Assembly (NCBI RefSeq): GCF_020405205.1
Contig: NZ_CP084469.1
Coordinates: forward strand, 496,001-560,000
Reading direction: 5' to 3'
From: Natrinema salinisoli
GTDB lineage: Archaea; Halobacteriota; Halobacteria; Halobacteriales; Natrialbaceae
DNA: 64,000 nucleotides
Shown here: positions 1-9,000 of the stretch, one piece after another
How positions within the stretch are numbered: the first letter of the stretch is position 1
How the letters are laid out: each line of letters opens with the position of its first letter
The notes under the pieces: generated by a model
The model's input: only the letters and a program-made list of their open reading frames with translations
Databases searched by the model: none
Told to the model about the DNA's origin: nothing
Translations under genes and position numbers: made by a program

Positions 1-168
1 CGTGTCGCTGCCCGGGGTATCGATCTCGACGTCGTGATGGATCGACTTGACGGTCGCGACGCGGCCCTCCGCGCCCAGTCGGGACACGAGTTCCTCGACG
101 AGCGACGTCTTGCCGGAATCGCTCGGTCCCGCCAGACAGACGGCACGGAGAGTCGAATCTTGACGCAT
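1..168 (-). CDS. mobB: MobB, molybdopterin-guanine dinucleotide biosynthesis adapter (partial, N-terminal 56 codons)
   Basis: The reading frame starts at an ATG whose complement is at 166-168 and runs off the left edge. The first 56 residues include a P-loop, GPSDSGKTS at about residues 14-22, followed by an AEGRVATVKSIHHD-like stretch in which the VK..H..H pattern is typical of MobB. MobB is a small GTPase that assists attachment of GMP to molybdopterin, giving the bis-MGD cofactor used by DMSO-reductase-family enzymes. Its position 90 bp downstream of, and on the same strand as, a molybdoenzyme operon supports the call. The C-terminal part is outside the window, so a fusion (for example MobB-MoeA) cannot be excluded. 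Confidence 0.85.
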   Translation of the reverse strand, partial: MRQDSTLRAVCLAGPSDSGKTSLVEELVSRLGAEGRVATVKSIHHDVEIDTPGSDT

Positions 169-258
169 GGCTCTTATCTCGGTGTAAGGCTACAAGACCC
201 GTTCGAACGGTCGATGAACGAGGGAGTTCCGGATCGCGTTTGCTTCGTCGCTCCGTGA

Positions 259-1536
259 CTATCGCGAGACGGCCATCACCCACTCGTCCGGCCCTCGCCG
301 GCGGACCTCGTACTCTTCGAAGGCGTCACCGGGCGATCCGTCTCGACCGACCGCTGCGACGAGCTCCGCCGCGAGCGGCGACGGATCGTGGTCGTTGATC
401 AGGTAGAACGTCTCGCCGGGCTCGGTCGCCCGGAACTCCTCGGTGGCCTGCTCGTGGCGGATCGGCTTCGGCAGCCCGCGCAGATCGAGCGCGTGATCGG
501 GCACCGAGAGATCGCCGACGTCCTCGAGTCGCTCGCGGACGGCGTCGGCGAGATCGATCGTCTCGGCTGGCACGTCGTCGCCGAAGTCCCGAACGCGCTC
601 GTCGAAGGGCAGTTCGCACAGTACCGGCTGGTCGAGTTCCCGCTCGACGTCCGTGTCCGGGAAGAGGTCGTGCTCGCGGCCGCACTCGCAGGTGAACCCG
701 CGCATGTTGACGACGGTTCCCAGCAGCGGGACGCCGTTTTCCTCGAACAGCGTGGCGCTGCGCGACGTGTCGTCCACGCTGGTCGGGTGGGGCGTGCTGA
801 CCAACACCGCGCCGTCGATCGGCAGCGACTGCAGCGCTGTCAGGACGATGTCGCCGGTCCCCGGCGGCAGGTCGACGACGAGGGTATCGAGATCGCCCCA
901 CGCGGTGTCCTCGAACAGCTCGCTGACGGCCTCGTGAGCCATCGCACCGCGCCAGGCCAACGGTTCGTCGTTCGCGATGAGGCCGACGCTCATCGCGGTG
1001 AGGTCGCCAGCGTCGATCGGTTCGGCGTTCCCTTCCGCGTTGGCGGAGACCGGGCCCTCGAGGTCCAGTAGTTCCGGCACGTTCGGCCCGTAGAGGTCGG
1101 CGTCGAAGATGCCGACGTCCCGATCGGAATCGGCCGCCAGCGCCCTGGCGAGCTGCGTCGAGACGGTCGTCTTACCGACGCCGCCCTTGGCGCTCGCGAC
1201 GGCGATCACGGTGTCGACGCCCGCGGGACCGTCGATCTCGTCGTCCGTGGCCGCATCGGGCGCGTCGCCTTCGACCGTCGCACGCTCGACGCCGGGCGTT
1301 GCCAGGGCCCGTCGGCGGATCGCCTCGGTGACGTCTTCTGCGGTCGGTTCGTCGAATCCGGCGAGGTCCGCGGCGATCCGAACGGTCCCCTCGTCGGCCG
1401 AGACGTCAGTGACTAGCCCGGACTCGAGCACGTCGCCGCCCAGATCCGGGTCTTCGACGTCTCGCAGGCCGTTCCGGACGCGGTCGGCGAGGTCGTCGGT
1501 CGGGACGTCGTCGGGAACGATATCGTGTTTCGCCAT
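259..1536 (-). CDS. Mrp/NBP35-family ATPase with N-terminal MIP18 and C-terminal DUF2249 domains
   Basis: This 425-aa protein has three parts. Residues about 15-100 are a MIP18/DUF59-like domain (DVEDPDLGGDVLESGLV). Residues about 110-345 are the ParA/MinD-type ATPase with a deviant Walker A, SAKGGVGKTTVS, and the Mrp signatures VDLPPGTGD and a CEC cysteine pair. The last 75 residues (LDLRGLPKPIRHEQ, then GETFYLINDHDPSPL) look like a DUF2249 domain. Mrp/ApbC proteins carry or insert Fe-S clusters. As the distal gene of an operon whose alpha and beta subunits need about five clusters, it may be a dedicated Fe-S factor; that is inference. It starts 2 bp after the previous stop, so the two are translationally coupled. 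Confidence 0.88.
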   Translation of the reverse strand: MAKHDIVPDDVPTDDLADRVRNGLRDVEDPDLGGDVLESGLVTDVSADEGTVRIAADLAGFDEPTAEDVTEAIRRRALATPGVERATVEGDAPDAATDDEIDGPAGVDTVIAVASAKGGVGKTTVSTQLARALAADSDRDVGIFDADLYGPNVPELLDLEGPVSANAEGNAEPIDAGDLTAMSVGLIANDEPLAWRGAMAHEAVSELFEDTAWGDLDTLVVDLPPGTGDIVLTALQSLPIDGAVLVSTPHPTSVDDTSRSATLFEENGVPLLGTVVNMRGFTCECGREHDLFPDTDVERELDQPVLCELPFDERVRDFGDDVPAETIDLADAVRERLEDVGDLSVPDHALDLRGLPKPIRHEQATEEFRATEPGETFYLINDHDPSPLAAELVAAVGRDGSPGDAFEEYEVRRRGPDEWVMAVSR

Positions 1537-1537
1537 G

Positions 1538-2191
1538 TTACCAGGCCTCGAATTCGTCGGCGTCCTCGTCGGGTTCGCGCTCGGTCATCAGCGTCCCGCC
1601 GTAGGGACGGTAGTCGAGGTCGTACGTGTTGGCGACCGTCTCCAGCGCGTCCTCCCGCTCGGCGATCGTCGCGGTATCGAACTCGAAGGCCTCGACGGCG
1701 TCGACCAGTTCGTCGTCGCTCACCCGTCCCTCGGCGTAGCCCGCGGCGATGCCGTCGCGGAGGACGTCGGCGTTCCGGCGCAGCCGCGTCGCCTCGTCGA
1801 ACTGCTCGCGCATATTGTCGTCGAGTCCGCCCCGATCGAGGGGGATTCCCTCGAGCAACTCGGTTGCCCGCTCGTCGAACCCATCGGCCATTGTCAACAG
1901 TTCGACGACCTGTTTCTTCGGGGTGAGCGATTGCCAGGCGCTGCGGGCGTCCTCCGCGACGACGGCGTCGACGGCTTCGGTCCACTCCGTCGACCGTTCG
2001 ACGTCCTCGAACGCCTGCGCGACGAAGGCACCGACGTGGTCGTCGGGAATCGTGACGCCGAGCGATTCCTCGATGGTCGATCCCGCAGCGCTACTGTCCG
2101 TCGTACAGCCCGCGTCCGGGTCGTGGTTCGCGTGCGATTCGTCTGCGCTCCGTGGCTCGTCCGTGGGTGTGCTGTCGAGTTCGTAGGTCAT
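1538..2191 (-). CDS. Uncharacterised acidic protein of the molybdoenzyme operon
   Basis: I do not recognise this 217-aa protein. The first 45 residues are a low-complexity, Asp/Ser/Thr-rich segment with one Cys. The rest is predicted mostly helical (for example WQSLTPKKQVVELLTMADGF and EQFDEATRLRRNADVLRDGI), with no membrane segment or signal peptide. It ends in an acidic tail, EREPDEDADEFEAW. Its start codon overlaps the stop of the HEAT-repeat gene by 4 bases (ATGA) and the Mrp-like gene follows after 1 base, so it belongs to the same transcript. Context suggests an accessory or maturation role, possibly as a partner of the HEAT-repeat protein. No function can be assigned from motifs. Confidence 0.8.
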   Translation of the reverse strand: MTYELDSTPTDEPRSADESHANHDPDAGCTTDSSAAGSTIEESLGVTIPDDHVGAFVAQAFEDVERSTEWTEAVDAVVAEDARSAWQSLTPKKQVVELLTMADGFDERATELLEGIPLDRGGLDDNMREQFDEATRLRRNADVLRDGIAAGYAEGRVSDDELVDAVEAFEFDTATIAEREDALETVANTYDLDYRPYGGTLMTEREPDEDADEFEAW

Positions 2192-3078
2192 CGTCGATCA
2201 CGCTGTCCCTGCGTTAGCCCGTCGATCGAGCCGGCCGGCCCCTGTCCCGGGCCCGGGCCCTGTCGTTCCTGTTCCCGCCGCGATCCCGGCCCGCCGCCGG
2301 GTGCGGCATCGTCGTCCAGTCCGGCGTCGATCTGCTCCGGGTCGACGCCGCGTGCCGTCGCGAGCGCTCGCTTCGCCGACCGTCGTACGTCGTCGCTTCG
2401 ATCGTTCAGGCCGTGGCGCTCGAGGACCTCCTCGGCGCGGTCCGTCCCGAGGTCGCCGAGACTGGTCGCGGCCTTCGCCCGGACGAACGCCTCCGGATCC
2501 CGAGCCAGCACCGCCGCGAGGATCCGGACGGTTTCGCTCACGTCATCGGCGTACTCCCGCAGGTAGTCGGCGGCGTACTCCCGCACGCCGGAGTGGGGAT
2601 CGTGTTTGAGTTGCTCGATCAGCAGCTCCTGGGACGCTGCACCCGTCTTCGACAGCGCGATGACGGCGTTGCGCCGCACCCAGCCGCTGTCGTCTTCGAG
2701 CGCCTCGCGCAGCCGCCCGTCGTTTCCGGGCTCGGCCCGCGACTGGGCGACGACCGCCTCGGCGCGGACCCACTCGTGGTCGTCGTTCAGCGCCGCCCGA
2801 ATCGCGTCGCCGGCTGCGTCTCCGCCGTCAGCACCCGCGGCGAGGCCGAGCGCCTCGACCGCGAACTGCCGCACGTCCGGGGAGTCGTCCGCGAGCACCA
2901 GCTCGGTGAGCCCTCCGATCGTCGCCGGTGTCAATCCGCCGTCGTCCGCCAGATCGATCAATCCGAGCGCGGCGCGGCGCCGATCGCGTTCGCGATCGGC
3001 CTCGAGCCGCGTGCGGAGCGTTGCCTCGTCGTCGTCGGGTGCCCGACCGCGGGCACTTCGGTTCGCGTAGTCGGTCAT
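2188..3078 (-). CDS. HEAT-repeat protein of the molybdoenzyme operon
   Basis: This 296-aa soluble protein is made of helical HEAT/PBS-lyase-type repeats of about 31 residues, recognisable by recurring cores such as SPDVRQFAVEALG, HEWVRAEAVVA, SGWVRRNAVIALS, HSGVREYAADYL and EAFVRAKAATSLG. The C-terminal 50 residues are a Gly/Pro/Gln-rich tail with no repeat. The start chosen is the ATG at 3078 because it overlaps the gamma-subunit stop as ATGA; an ATG 30 bases upstream would lie inside that gene. HEAT proteins are scaffolds, and haloarchaeal nitrate and DMSO reductase clusters are known to carry them. A role in enzyme assembly is likely but inferred. Confidence 0.88.
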   Translation of the reverse strand: MTDYANRSARGRAPDDDEATLRTRLEADRERDRRRAALGLIDLADDGGLTPATIGGLTELVLADDSPDVRQFAVEALGLAAGADGGDAAGDAIRAALNDDHEWVRAEAVVAQSRAEPGNDGRLREALEDDSGWVRRNAVIALSKTGAASQELLIEQLKHDPHSGVREYAADYLREYADDVSETVRILAAVLARDPEAFVRAKAATSLGDLGTDRAEEVLERHGLNDRSDDVRRSAKRALATARGVDPEQIDAGLDDDAAPGGGPGSRREQERQGPGPGQGPAGSIDGLTQGQRDRR

Positions 3079-4115
3079 TCGAGTTTCCTCCAGTAGCTGA
3101 CGAGCCACGCGGCGACCGTCGCGAGGACGATCGCGGCGGGCCAGTTCGTCGCGGCACCGACGAGCCAGCTCGCGGATTCGGTCGCGCTGGCCCCGGCACC
3201 GCCGTCGGCGCTTTCGGCCTCGCTGCCGTCGCCGTTCCCACCGGAGTCGGCCGTGGTGAGCGTTCCGTCCTCCGTATTGAGCGTGAGGAACTCGTAGGAC
3301 AGCGACTTCTGTCCGTTCGCCTCGTCGGCGCTCCCGTTCCAGACGGCGTACGAGAGGTACATCCGCTCGCCGTCCTCGAACGACGCATCGTATTCGCCGC
3401 TCGCGTCGTGTTCGCGCTGGAACACGACGGCCCAGCCGTCGTCGGTCCGCTCGCCGTTCGCCGCGACGGGCTGGGTCTCCGCGTGAGTCAGCGAGCCGTA
3501 GCCCATCGCGTAGTAGTTCTGGCCGTAGCGGTTATACGAGGACTGCGAGAGCGGGTTGCCGGCAGCCTGTCCCGGTTTCGTCCGGTTGTCCGGATGCGGA
3601 TAGGTGTACATGTCGCCGCCGGGGTCGGACTCCGAGAACTGCCAGCTCGAGCGCCAGTACCAGATGTTAACCGGATTCCCGTTCGCACCCATGGTGATCG
3701 GCGGCTCCTCCCCGCTCCGGAGCATAATCGCTGCGGCGTCGCTGTAGGCGTTCGGCTCGTTGATCTCCGTGTCCATCGTCGGGTCCTCCCACTCCATGCG
3801 GAAGGCGACGTGCGTGTCGTTCGTCACGGACTGAACCGTCACGTTGTCGACGCTCCCGCCGCCGTAGGGTGGAATCATCTGCTGGTTCTGGAGCGAGACG
3901 GTCTCGGTCGGCGCGTCTTCCCACGCCTCGGCGTCCGGCTCCGCCGGCACCTCGTTGACCGACAGGAGCGGCAGCGGACCGCCCGTGAGGACGGCGACCG
4001 CCAGCACCTGCACGATCATTACCAGACACAATACGATTGCGGCCAGCTTCGTCGCGTGGCGCGCGGCGGTGCGGTCGATCGAGAGCGGGCCGATCTCGAC
4101 GGGGTCAGAACTCAC
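3075..4115 (-). CDS. Type II DMSO-reductase-family enzyme, heme-b gamma subunit (ethylbenzene dehydrogenase-related)
   Basis: This 346-aa protein resembles the gamma subunit of ethylbenzene dehydrogenase, DMS dehydrogenase and selenate reductase (EbdC/DdhC/SerC), which binds one heme b and passes electrons between the Fe-S subunit and an external partner. A membrane helix at about residues 24-45 and a second at about 318-341 flank a beta-rich exported domain containing VAFRMEWEDP (a candidate Met heme ligand, M107), AAIMLRSG and WAVVFQREH, all typical of this fold. Free DdhC and SerC are periplasmic; here two anchors would hold the heme domain on the outer face. It lies third after alpha-beta-TorD, overlapping both neighbours by 4 bases. 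Confidence 0.85.
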   Translation of the reverse strand: MSSDPVEIGPLSIDRTAARHATKLAAIVLCLVMIVQVLAVAVLTGGPLPLLSVNEVPAEPDAEAWEDAPTETVSLQNQQMIPPYGGGSVDNVTVQSVTNDTHVAFRMEWEDPTMDTEINEPNAYSDAAAIMLRSGEEPPITMGANGNPVNIWYWRSSWQFSESDPGGDMYTYPHPDNRTKPGQAAGNPLSQSSYNRYGQNYYAMGYGSLTHAETQPVAANGERTDDGWAVVFQREHDASGEYDASFEDGERMYLSYAVWNGSADEANGQKSLSYEFLTLNTEDGTLTTADSGGNGDGSEAESADGGAGASATESASWLVGAATNWPAAIVLATVAAWLVSYWRKLE

Positions 4116-4816
4116 GGCGTCTCACCCCCGTTCGCCGCGTCGGCCGACACGCTCGGATCCGGGTGTTTCCCGTTGTCGTAGGTCACCAGTTCCTCGACGA
4201 GGTCCGCCGCGGCCTCGTAGACCGGTTCGTCCGTCGCCCGACGGAGATCGTGTGCGAGCGCCGGCACGAACTCGACGAGGTGGTCGGCGAGCACCGTCGA
4301 CTCGGCCTGCCCGACGCGCTCGGCGGCCGCGGGTTCGCCCGACTCGAGCGCGACGGCCCGCTGGCCGGCCAGTACCTGCGCCAACTCGAGTTCGGCGGCG
4401 ACGTGGTCCTGCCGTTCCGCGAAATCGTCGCTGGGCTCGAGGCCAAACTCCTCCATCAGCCCGACGACGGTCGCGATCCGACGCTGCTCGCTGCTGATCT
4501 CGTCGCGGGTCGTGTAATGGGCCTCGTAGGGGATCACGGCGTAGGTCCCGTCGTCGCTGGGGAGGCCGAACAGTTGATTGTACGCCGTTTGCAGGTCCTC
4601 GAGGTCGGTCGACTCGAGGGCCTCGAGCAGCGCGGTCGCCTCCTCGGAGACGGTGAGCTCCTCGGCGGCCCGTTCGATCCCCGCTCGGGCCTCGGGGTCG
4701 AGCAGTTCGCGAACGGTGTCCTCTGTCGGGTAGGTAAACGCCGCGGCGGCGGCGCAGTACAGCGTGGCCCGCGCGGCGTGATACTCGGGATCCGGAGTGG
4801 TGTGTGTCGGTGTCAT
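4112..4816 (-). CDS. TorD/NarJ-family molybdoenzyme chaperone (delta subunit)
   Basis: This 234-aa helical protein is of the TorD/DmsD/NarJ type. It begins with ARATLYCAAAAAFTYPTED and contains LQTAYNQLFGLP and the family signature YAVIPYEAHYTTRDEI (compare the E-P-x-D/Y-E segment of TorD proteins). These cytoplasmic chaperones bind the Tat signal of the catalytic subunit and delay export until the bis-MGD cofactor is loaded. It is not part of the final enzyme. The position between beta and gamma genes is the ABDC arrangement of clr/ser/ddh operons. It starts 7 bases after the beta stop and overlaps the gamma start. Confidence 0.87.
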   Translation of the reverse strand: MTPTHTTPDPEYHAARATLYCAAAAAFTYPTEDTVRELLDPEARAGIERAAEELTVSEEATALLEALESTDLEDLQTAYNQLFGLPSDDGTYAVIPYEAHYTTRDEISSEQRRIATVVGLMEEFGLEPSDDFAERQDHVAAELELAQVLAGQRAVALESGEPAAAERVGQAESTVLADHLVEFVPALAHDLRRATDEPVYEAAADLVEELVTYDNGKHPDPSVSADAANGGETP

Positions 4817-4823
4817 GGGTCTG

Positions 4824-6005
4824 TCAGGGCTGGTTGGTCCACATCTCGCCCTCGCGGACCTCCATCTCTTCCTCGAAGGGCATGTCGACGACCTTGTTCC
4901 CCTTGCGATCCCACCCCTTCACGCGGTTCTCTTTGACGTTGTAGGTCTCGATGAGGCGGGTGGTCGCGCCGAACAGCTGGAGGATCCCGAGGGTGTGGTG
5001 GCTCGGATTTCGGACGCGATCCTGCACGATCTTGATCGATTCCTCGAAGGTGCTGCCGGGCCACTCGTTTTGCTTGTCCTCGGTGTTCGGCGTGAACATC
5101 TGGGTGAGGAACTCCGGCGGCACGTGGTAGGGCGGCATGTAGAACACCTGCGGCCGCGTCCCGAACTGCGGGTACAGCGGCAGCGCGATCTTCTCGTCGC
5201 TCTTGGCGAGGTAGTTCACCGGACTCCGACCGGCTGCAGCGGAGGTGTTTCCGCCCGGGTGGCCGGCGTCGGGACCGCGATTGATGTTGCCGTGCAGGCG
5301 CGTCTTCCCGATACACGAGGAGACGCAGCGTGGAACGTTGCCCTCCTCGATGCGCGGGAAACAGCCGACCGGCTTCTCCGAGACGCCGGTTTCGGGGTTG
5401 TACATCGGCTTGTGGTACGGACAGGACTTCACACACTTCCGGTAGCCCCGGCACCGCTCCTGATCGAGCAGGACGATCCCGTCCTCCTCGCGCTTGTAGA
5501 TCGCCTTCCGCGGACACGCGGCGAGGCAGGCCGGGTTCTTGCAGTGGTTACAGAGCCGCGGCAGGTAGAACTGCCACATGTCGTGGTACTCGTCGTTCTC
5601 GAGGTCGCTCTCCACGACGTCGCCGGTGGGGTACTCGCCGTGAACCTGGTCGTCGCCCAGCGCGGGGTACTCCCACTCCTCTTTCTGGGCGATGTAGCCT
5701 TTGACTTTCTCGCCGTCGTCGGCGGCCTCGAAGATCGTCTCGTCGTCACCGAGGTCGTCGAGGAGCCGCATGTCCCAGCCCATCGGATAGCCGCCGTAGG
5801 GCTCGGTCTCGACGTTCATCCACCACATGTACTCCTCGCCCTTCCCGCTCGTCCACGTGGACTTGCAGGCGAACGAGCAGGTGTTGCAGTTGATACACCG
5901 ATTGATGTTGATGATCATCCCCCAGTGCCAGTCGCGCTCCTCCTCGCGGTGTTCGTAGGGGTAGCTGTGCTCGCGCCCGAGTTGTGGATTGTAGGTTTCC
6001 GGCAT
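4824..6005 (-). CDS. Type II DMSO-reductase-family enzyme, iron-sulfur beta subunit
   Basis: This 393-aa protein is of the NarH/DdhB/SerB type. It has four cluster-binding groups: C37-x2-C40-x2-C43-x3-C47, then CNHCKNPACLAACP, then CRGYRKCVKSCPYHKP, then CFPRIEEGNVPRCVSSC. In the third group a Tyr stands where a fourth Cys would be (NarH has Trp there), which is the known hallmark of a [3Fe-4S] centre, so three [4Fe-4S] and one [3Fe-4S] are predicted. There is no signal peptide: it is expected to be co-exported with the Tat-borne alpha subunit. Its ATG overlaps the alpha stop (TGATG). Confidence 0.93.
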   Translation of the reverse strand: MPETYNPQLGREHSYPYEHREEERDWHWGMIININRCINCNTCSFACKSTWTSGKGEEYMWWMNVETEPYGGYPMGWDMRLLDDLGDDETIFEAADDGEKVKGYIAQKEEWEYPALGDDQVHGEYPTGDVVESDLENDEYHDMWQFYLPRLCNHCKNPACLAACPRKAIYKREEDGIVLLDQERCRGYRKCVKSCPYHKPMYNPETGVSEKPVGCFPRIEEGNVPRCVSSCIGKTRLHGNINRGPDAGHPGGNTSAAAGRSPVNYLAKSDEKIALPLYPQFGTRPQVFYMPPYHVPPEFLTQMFTPNTEDKQNEWPGSTFEESIKIVQDRVRNPSHHTLGILQLFGATTRLIETYNVKENRVKGWDRKGNKVVDMPFEEEMEVREGEMWTNQP

Positions 6006-9000
6006 CAGCTGTCACCTCCCTGCAGCGAGCCGCTCACGTAGTCCTGGAATAGTTCGTCCTTCCGCGCGTCGCCGGGCCACCAGTCCGCCTCCTCGTACTT
6101 CTCGACTTCCACGAGGTCGTCCCGGTTCGTGCCGGTCGGTGCCCAGACGGTTTCCTCGTAGCCGTGCTCGAGTTCGGCCCCCTTCCAGACGATGTCGTCC
6201 TCGACCTCCTCGGAGATGTTCGGATCGCCGAAGACGGCCTTGTGGACGAGGTCGTCTGTCTCCTGGGCGGGATCGAGCCAGATGTTCGTCGTGACGTTGT
6301 ACCCCTTGACGCTGTCCTCGTTCTCCTCGTCGTCCGGGAAGTGCTGGGGCCACCAGCCGTGCCAGATGGTCAGTTGGCCCATGTCGCCGGCTGAACGCGG
6401 CCGCTGGCGTTCGCTAATCATCACGCGCACGACGAGATCGCCGCGCTTGCCGCTGATCCGAACGTAGTCGCCGTTCTCGACGTCGATGTCCGCGGCGTCT
6501 TCGGGGTGCATCTCGACGAAGGCTTCGCCGAGCGGGGGCGTCTCCTCCGTCTCGCCCTCCCCTTGCGGGAACGAGAAGTCGTCGACCAGCCGTTCGGTTC
6601 CCTCGGGATCGGCGTTGGTCGATCCGAAGTCGCGCGACGCCCAGATCAGGTTCCAGTCCGTCATCCCCCACGAGGAGTGCGTGCGGTACTTCGGGTGAGG
6701 CGTGTTGAAGTAGAACTGATACTCCTCGTCGTGATACAGCGGGTTCTCCTCGTCTTTCGCCTCGTCCCACTTCTTGTTCACCCCGTATGGCGTCCCCTCG
6801 GGGCTCTCGATGTGGTCCAGATCGGCCCGGCCGAGCTCGAGGAAGCGGTCTTCCTCCTTGTGGAACTCCATGCGGCCGGTCTTGGTGTAGAACGGCCGGT
6901 CCTCGTTGATCTGGGAATAGAAGGAGATCCGCGGATACGTCTTGAGCTGGAGCCGTTCCGGGCCGTCCTCGATGTCCTCGACGTCGATATCGCGGGTCGT
7001 CATCCCCGCGTCCAGCGTCTGCTGGATGTAGTCGCGGACGTCCTTGTCGTCGTCGAGGAACTTGTCGAAGTACGCCCGGTAGGAGTCGACGTTGCGCTCT
7101 TCGGGCGGGATCTTCTCGTCGAGCTTCTCGGCGACGAGCGCGACCGCCTCGCCGTCCTGTTTCGTATCGTAGATCGAGTCCATGACCCCGTGGTCCATGT
7201 GGATGAACGGGTTCTCCGGCCCGACGGTGATGTCGGGGTAATCACACTCGAGCCAGGAGGGAACCGGGAGCACGATGTCCGCGTGGCGCGCGGAGTAGGT
7301 CATGTGCATGTCCGAGACGATCGAGAGCTCGTTGCTCGTGTCGGGGTGTTTAACGAAGTTCTCGATGACGTGCTCCTGATGTTTGGTCTGGTTCAGGAGG
7401 TTGCAGTTCATCGTCCACAGGATCGTCGGCTTGGACATCGTGTACGACTCGGCGTTCGTCGGCACCACCGGCTCCTCGGCGTCGCCCTGTGGCACGAGGT
7501 CGAGTTCGCGGTCGAAGTCGCCGCGGATGTCGTGGGCGTCTAGCTGCTCGCCCCCGAAGAACGCGAACGCGTAGCCGGGATACATCCCGTGGGCCGCGTT
7601 GCCGTCGGGGTTGACGTATTCGGGGTAGCCGTCGAGCAACTCGATTTTGTACTGACCGGAGTAGTTGTAGTAGCCGGCCCCTCGCTCGCCGATGTTGCCA
7701 AGCATCGACTGGACGAAGAAGATCGTCCGCTGGAGCGAGTCGTTGGAGTGGAACCAGTGGTTGATCCCCTCGCCCGTGAACCACTGCCCCTTGTCGGCCG
7801 CGGCGAACTCCCGAGCAGTCGTCCGGAGCGCGTCGGCCGGGATCGTCGTGATCTCCTCGACCGTCTCCGGATCGTAGTTTTCCATGATGTTCGCCTTCTG
7901 CCGGGTGAAGTCGGTATGAACGCCGACCGACCCACCGTCGGCCAACTCGATCTCGGAATCGACCTCGAGTCGGGGCGTGACAGCCATTTCGTCGCCGACT
8001 TCTTCGCGGGTAACGGGAACGGGATCACCGTTCTCGTCGAGGGCGACGAAGTCGCCCCAGTCGTTCTCCTCGTGGCGCTGTTTGCTGTCCTCGGCGGGCG
8101 GCTCGTGGTCCGAGAACACCTCGTGGGCGCGGAGGTACTTCCCGTTATCCTGCCGGATCAACAGCGGCAGGGTCGTGAACTTCCGCATGAACTCCGCGTC
8201 GTAGAGTTCCTCGTCGATGATGACGTTGGCAATTCCCAGCGCGAACGCGGGGTCGCTCCCGGGGCGGACCGGAAGCCAGCGGTCGCACTTCTGGACCGTC
8301 GGCGAGTAATCGGGGTAGACGCCGACCATCTTCCCGCCGCGCTCACGAGTCTCCTGCAGGAAGTGGTTGTCCGCGAGCTTGTTGTGGATCAGGTTCTTCC
8401 CCTGGATGATCGTGTAGTCGGCGGCCCGCCAGGCCGACGCGTCGGCGTCGCTGGTCTGATAGCCCGTCGTGATGACGTGACCCGGCGGCAGATCGGCGTA
8501 CCAGTCGTACTCGGTCCACTCGCAGCCGCCGAAAATCGAGGCTAGTCGCCGTCCGGCCCCGTGCCGGGTGATCAGTCCGTCCGACTTGATCGCGTTGAAA
8601 ATGTGGAATCGCTTCTCGTCCTCGAGACTCGCCATCTTTTCGGCGATCAGGTCGATGGCTTCGTCCCAGGAGACGCGCTCGAACTCGTCCTCGCCGCGGC
8701 CCTCGGGGTTTGGATCGTCTGGACTCCACCCCTTGCGAACCATGGGATACTTGATCCGGCTCGGTTCGAACGTTCGGCGGTGGAGGGTCAGTCCCTTCAT
8801 ACAGCCGCGGGGGTTCCAGTGGCGGCTGACGCCCGCTTCCTCGTATCCGCCGGGACTGCCCGGCCCGGGACTCCCCTCTTCCTCGTGGTAAATCTGCTCG
8901 GCGCGGATCGGCACGCCGTTTTTCATGTAGAAGTTCAGCGCACACGACTGCGTACAGTTGGGGTGACAGACCGTCCAGTCGACCCTGTCGTACGAGTAGA

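Noticed and set aside
1109-2566. Long plus-strand frame of 485 codons
   Set aside because: It is antisense to three overlapping genes of the molybdoenzyme operon and has Ser/Arg-rich, non-halophilic composition; a shadow of high-G+C coding.
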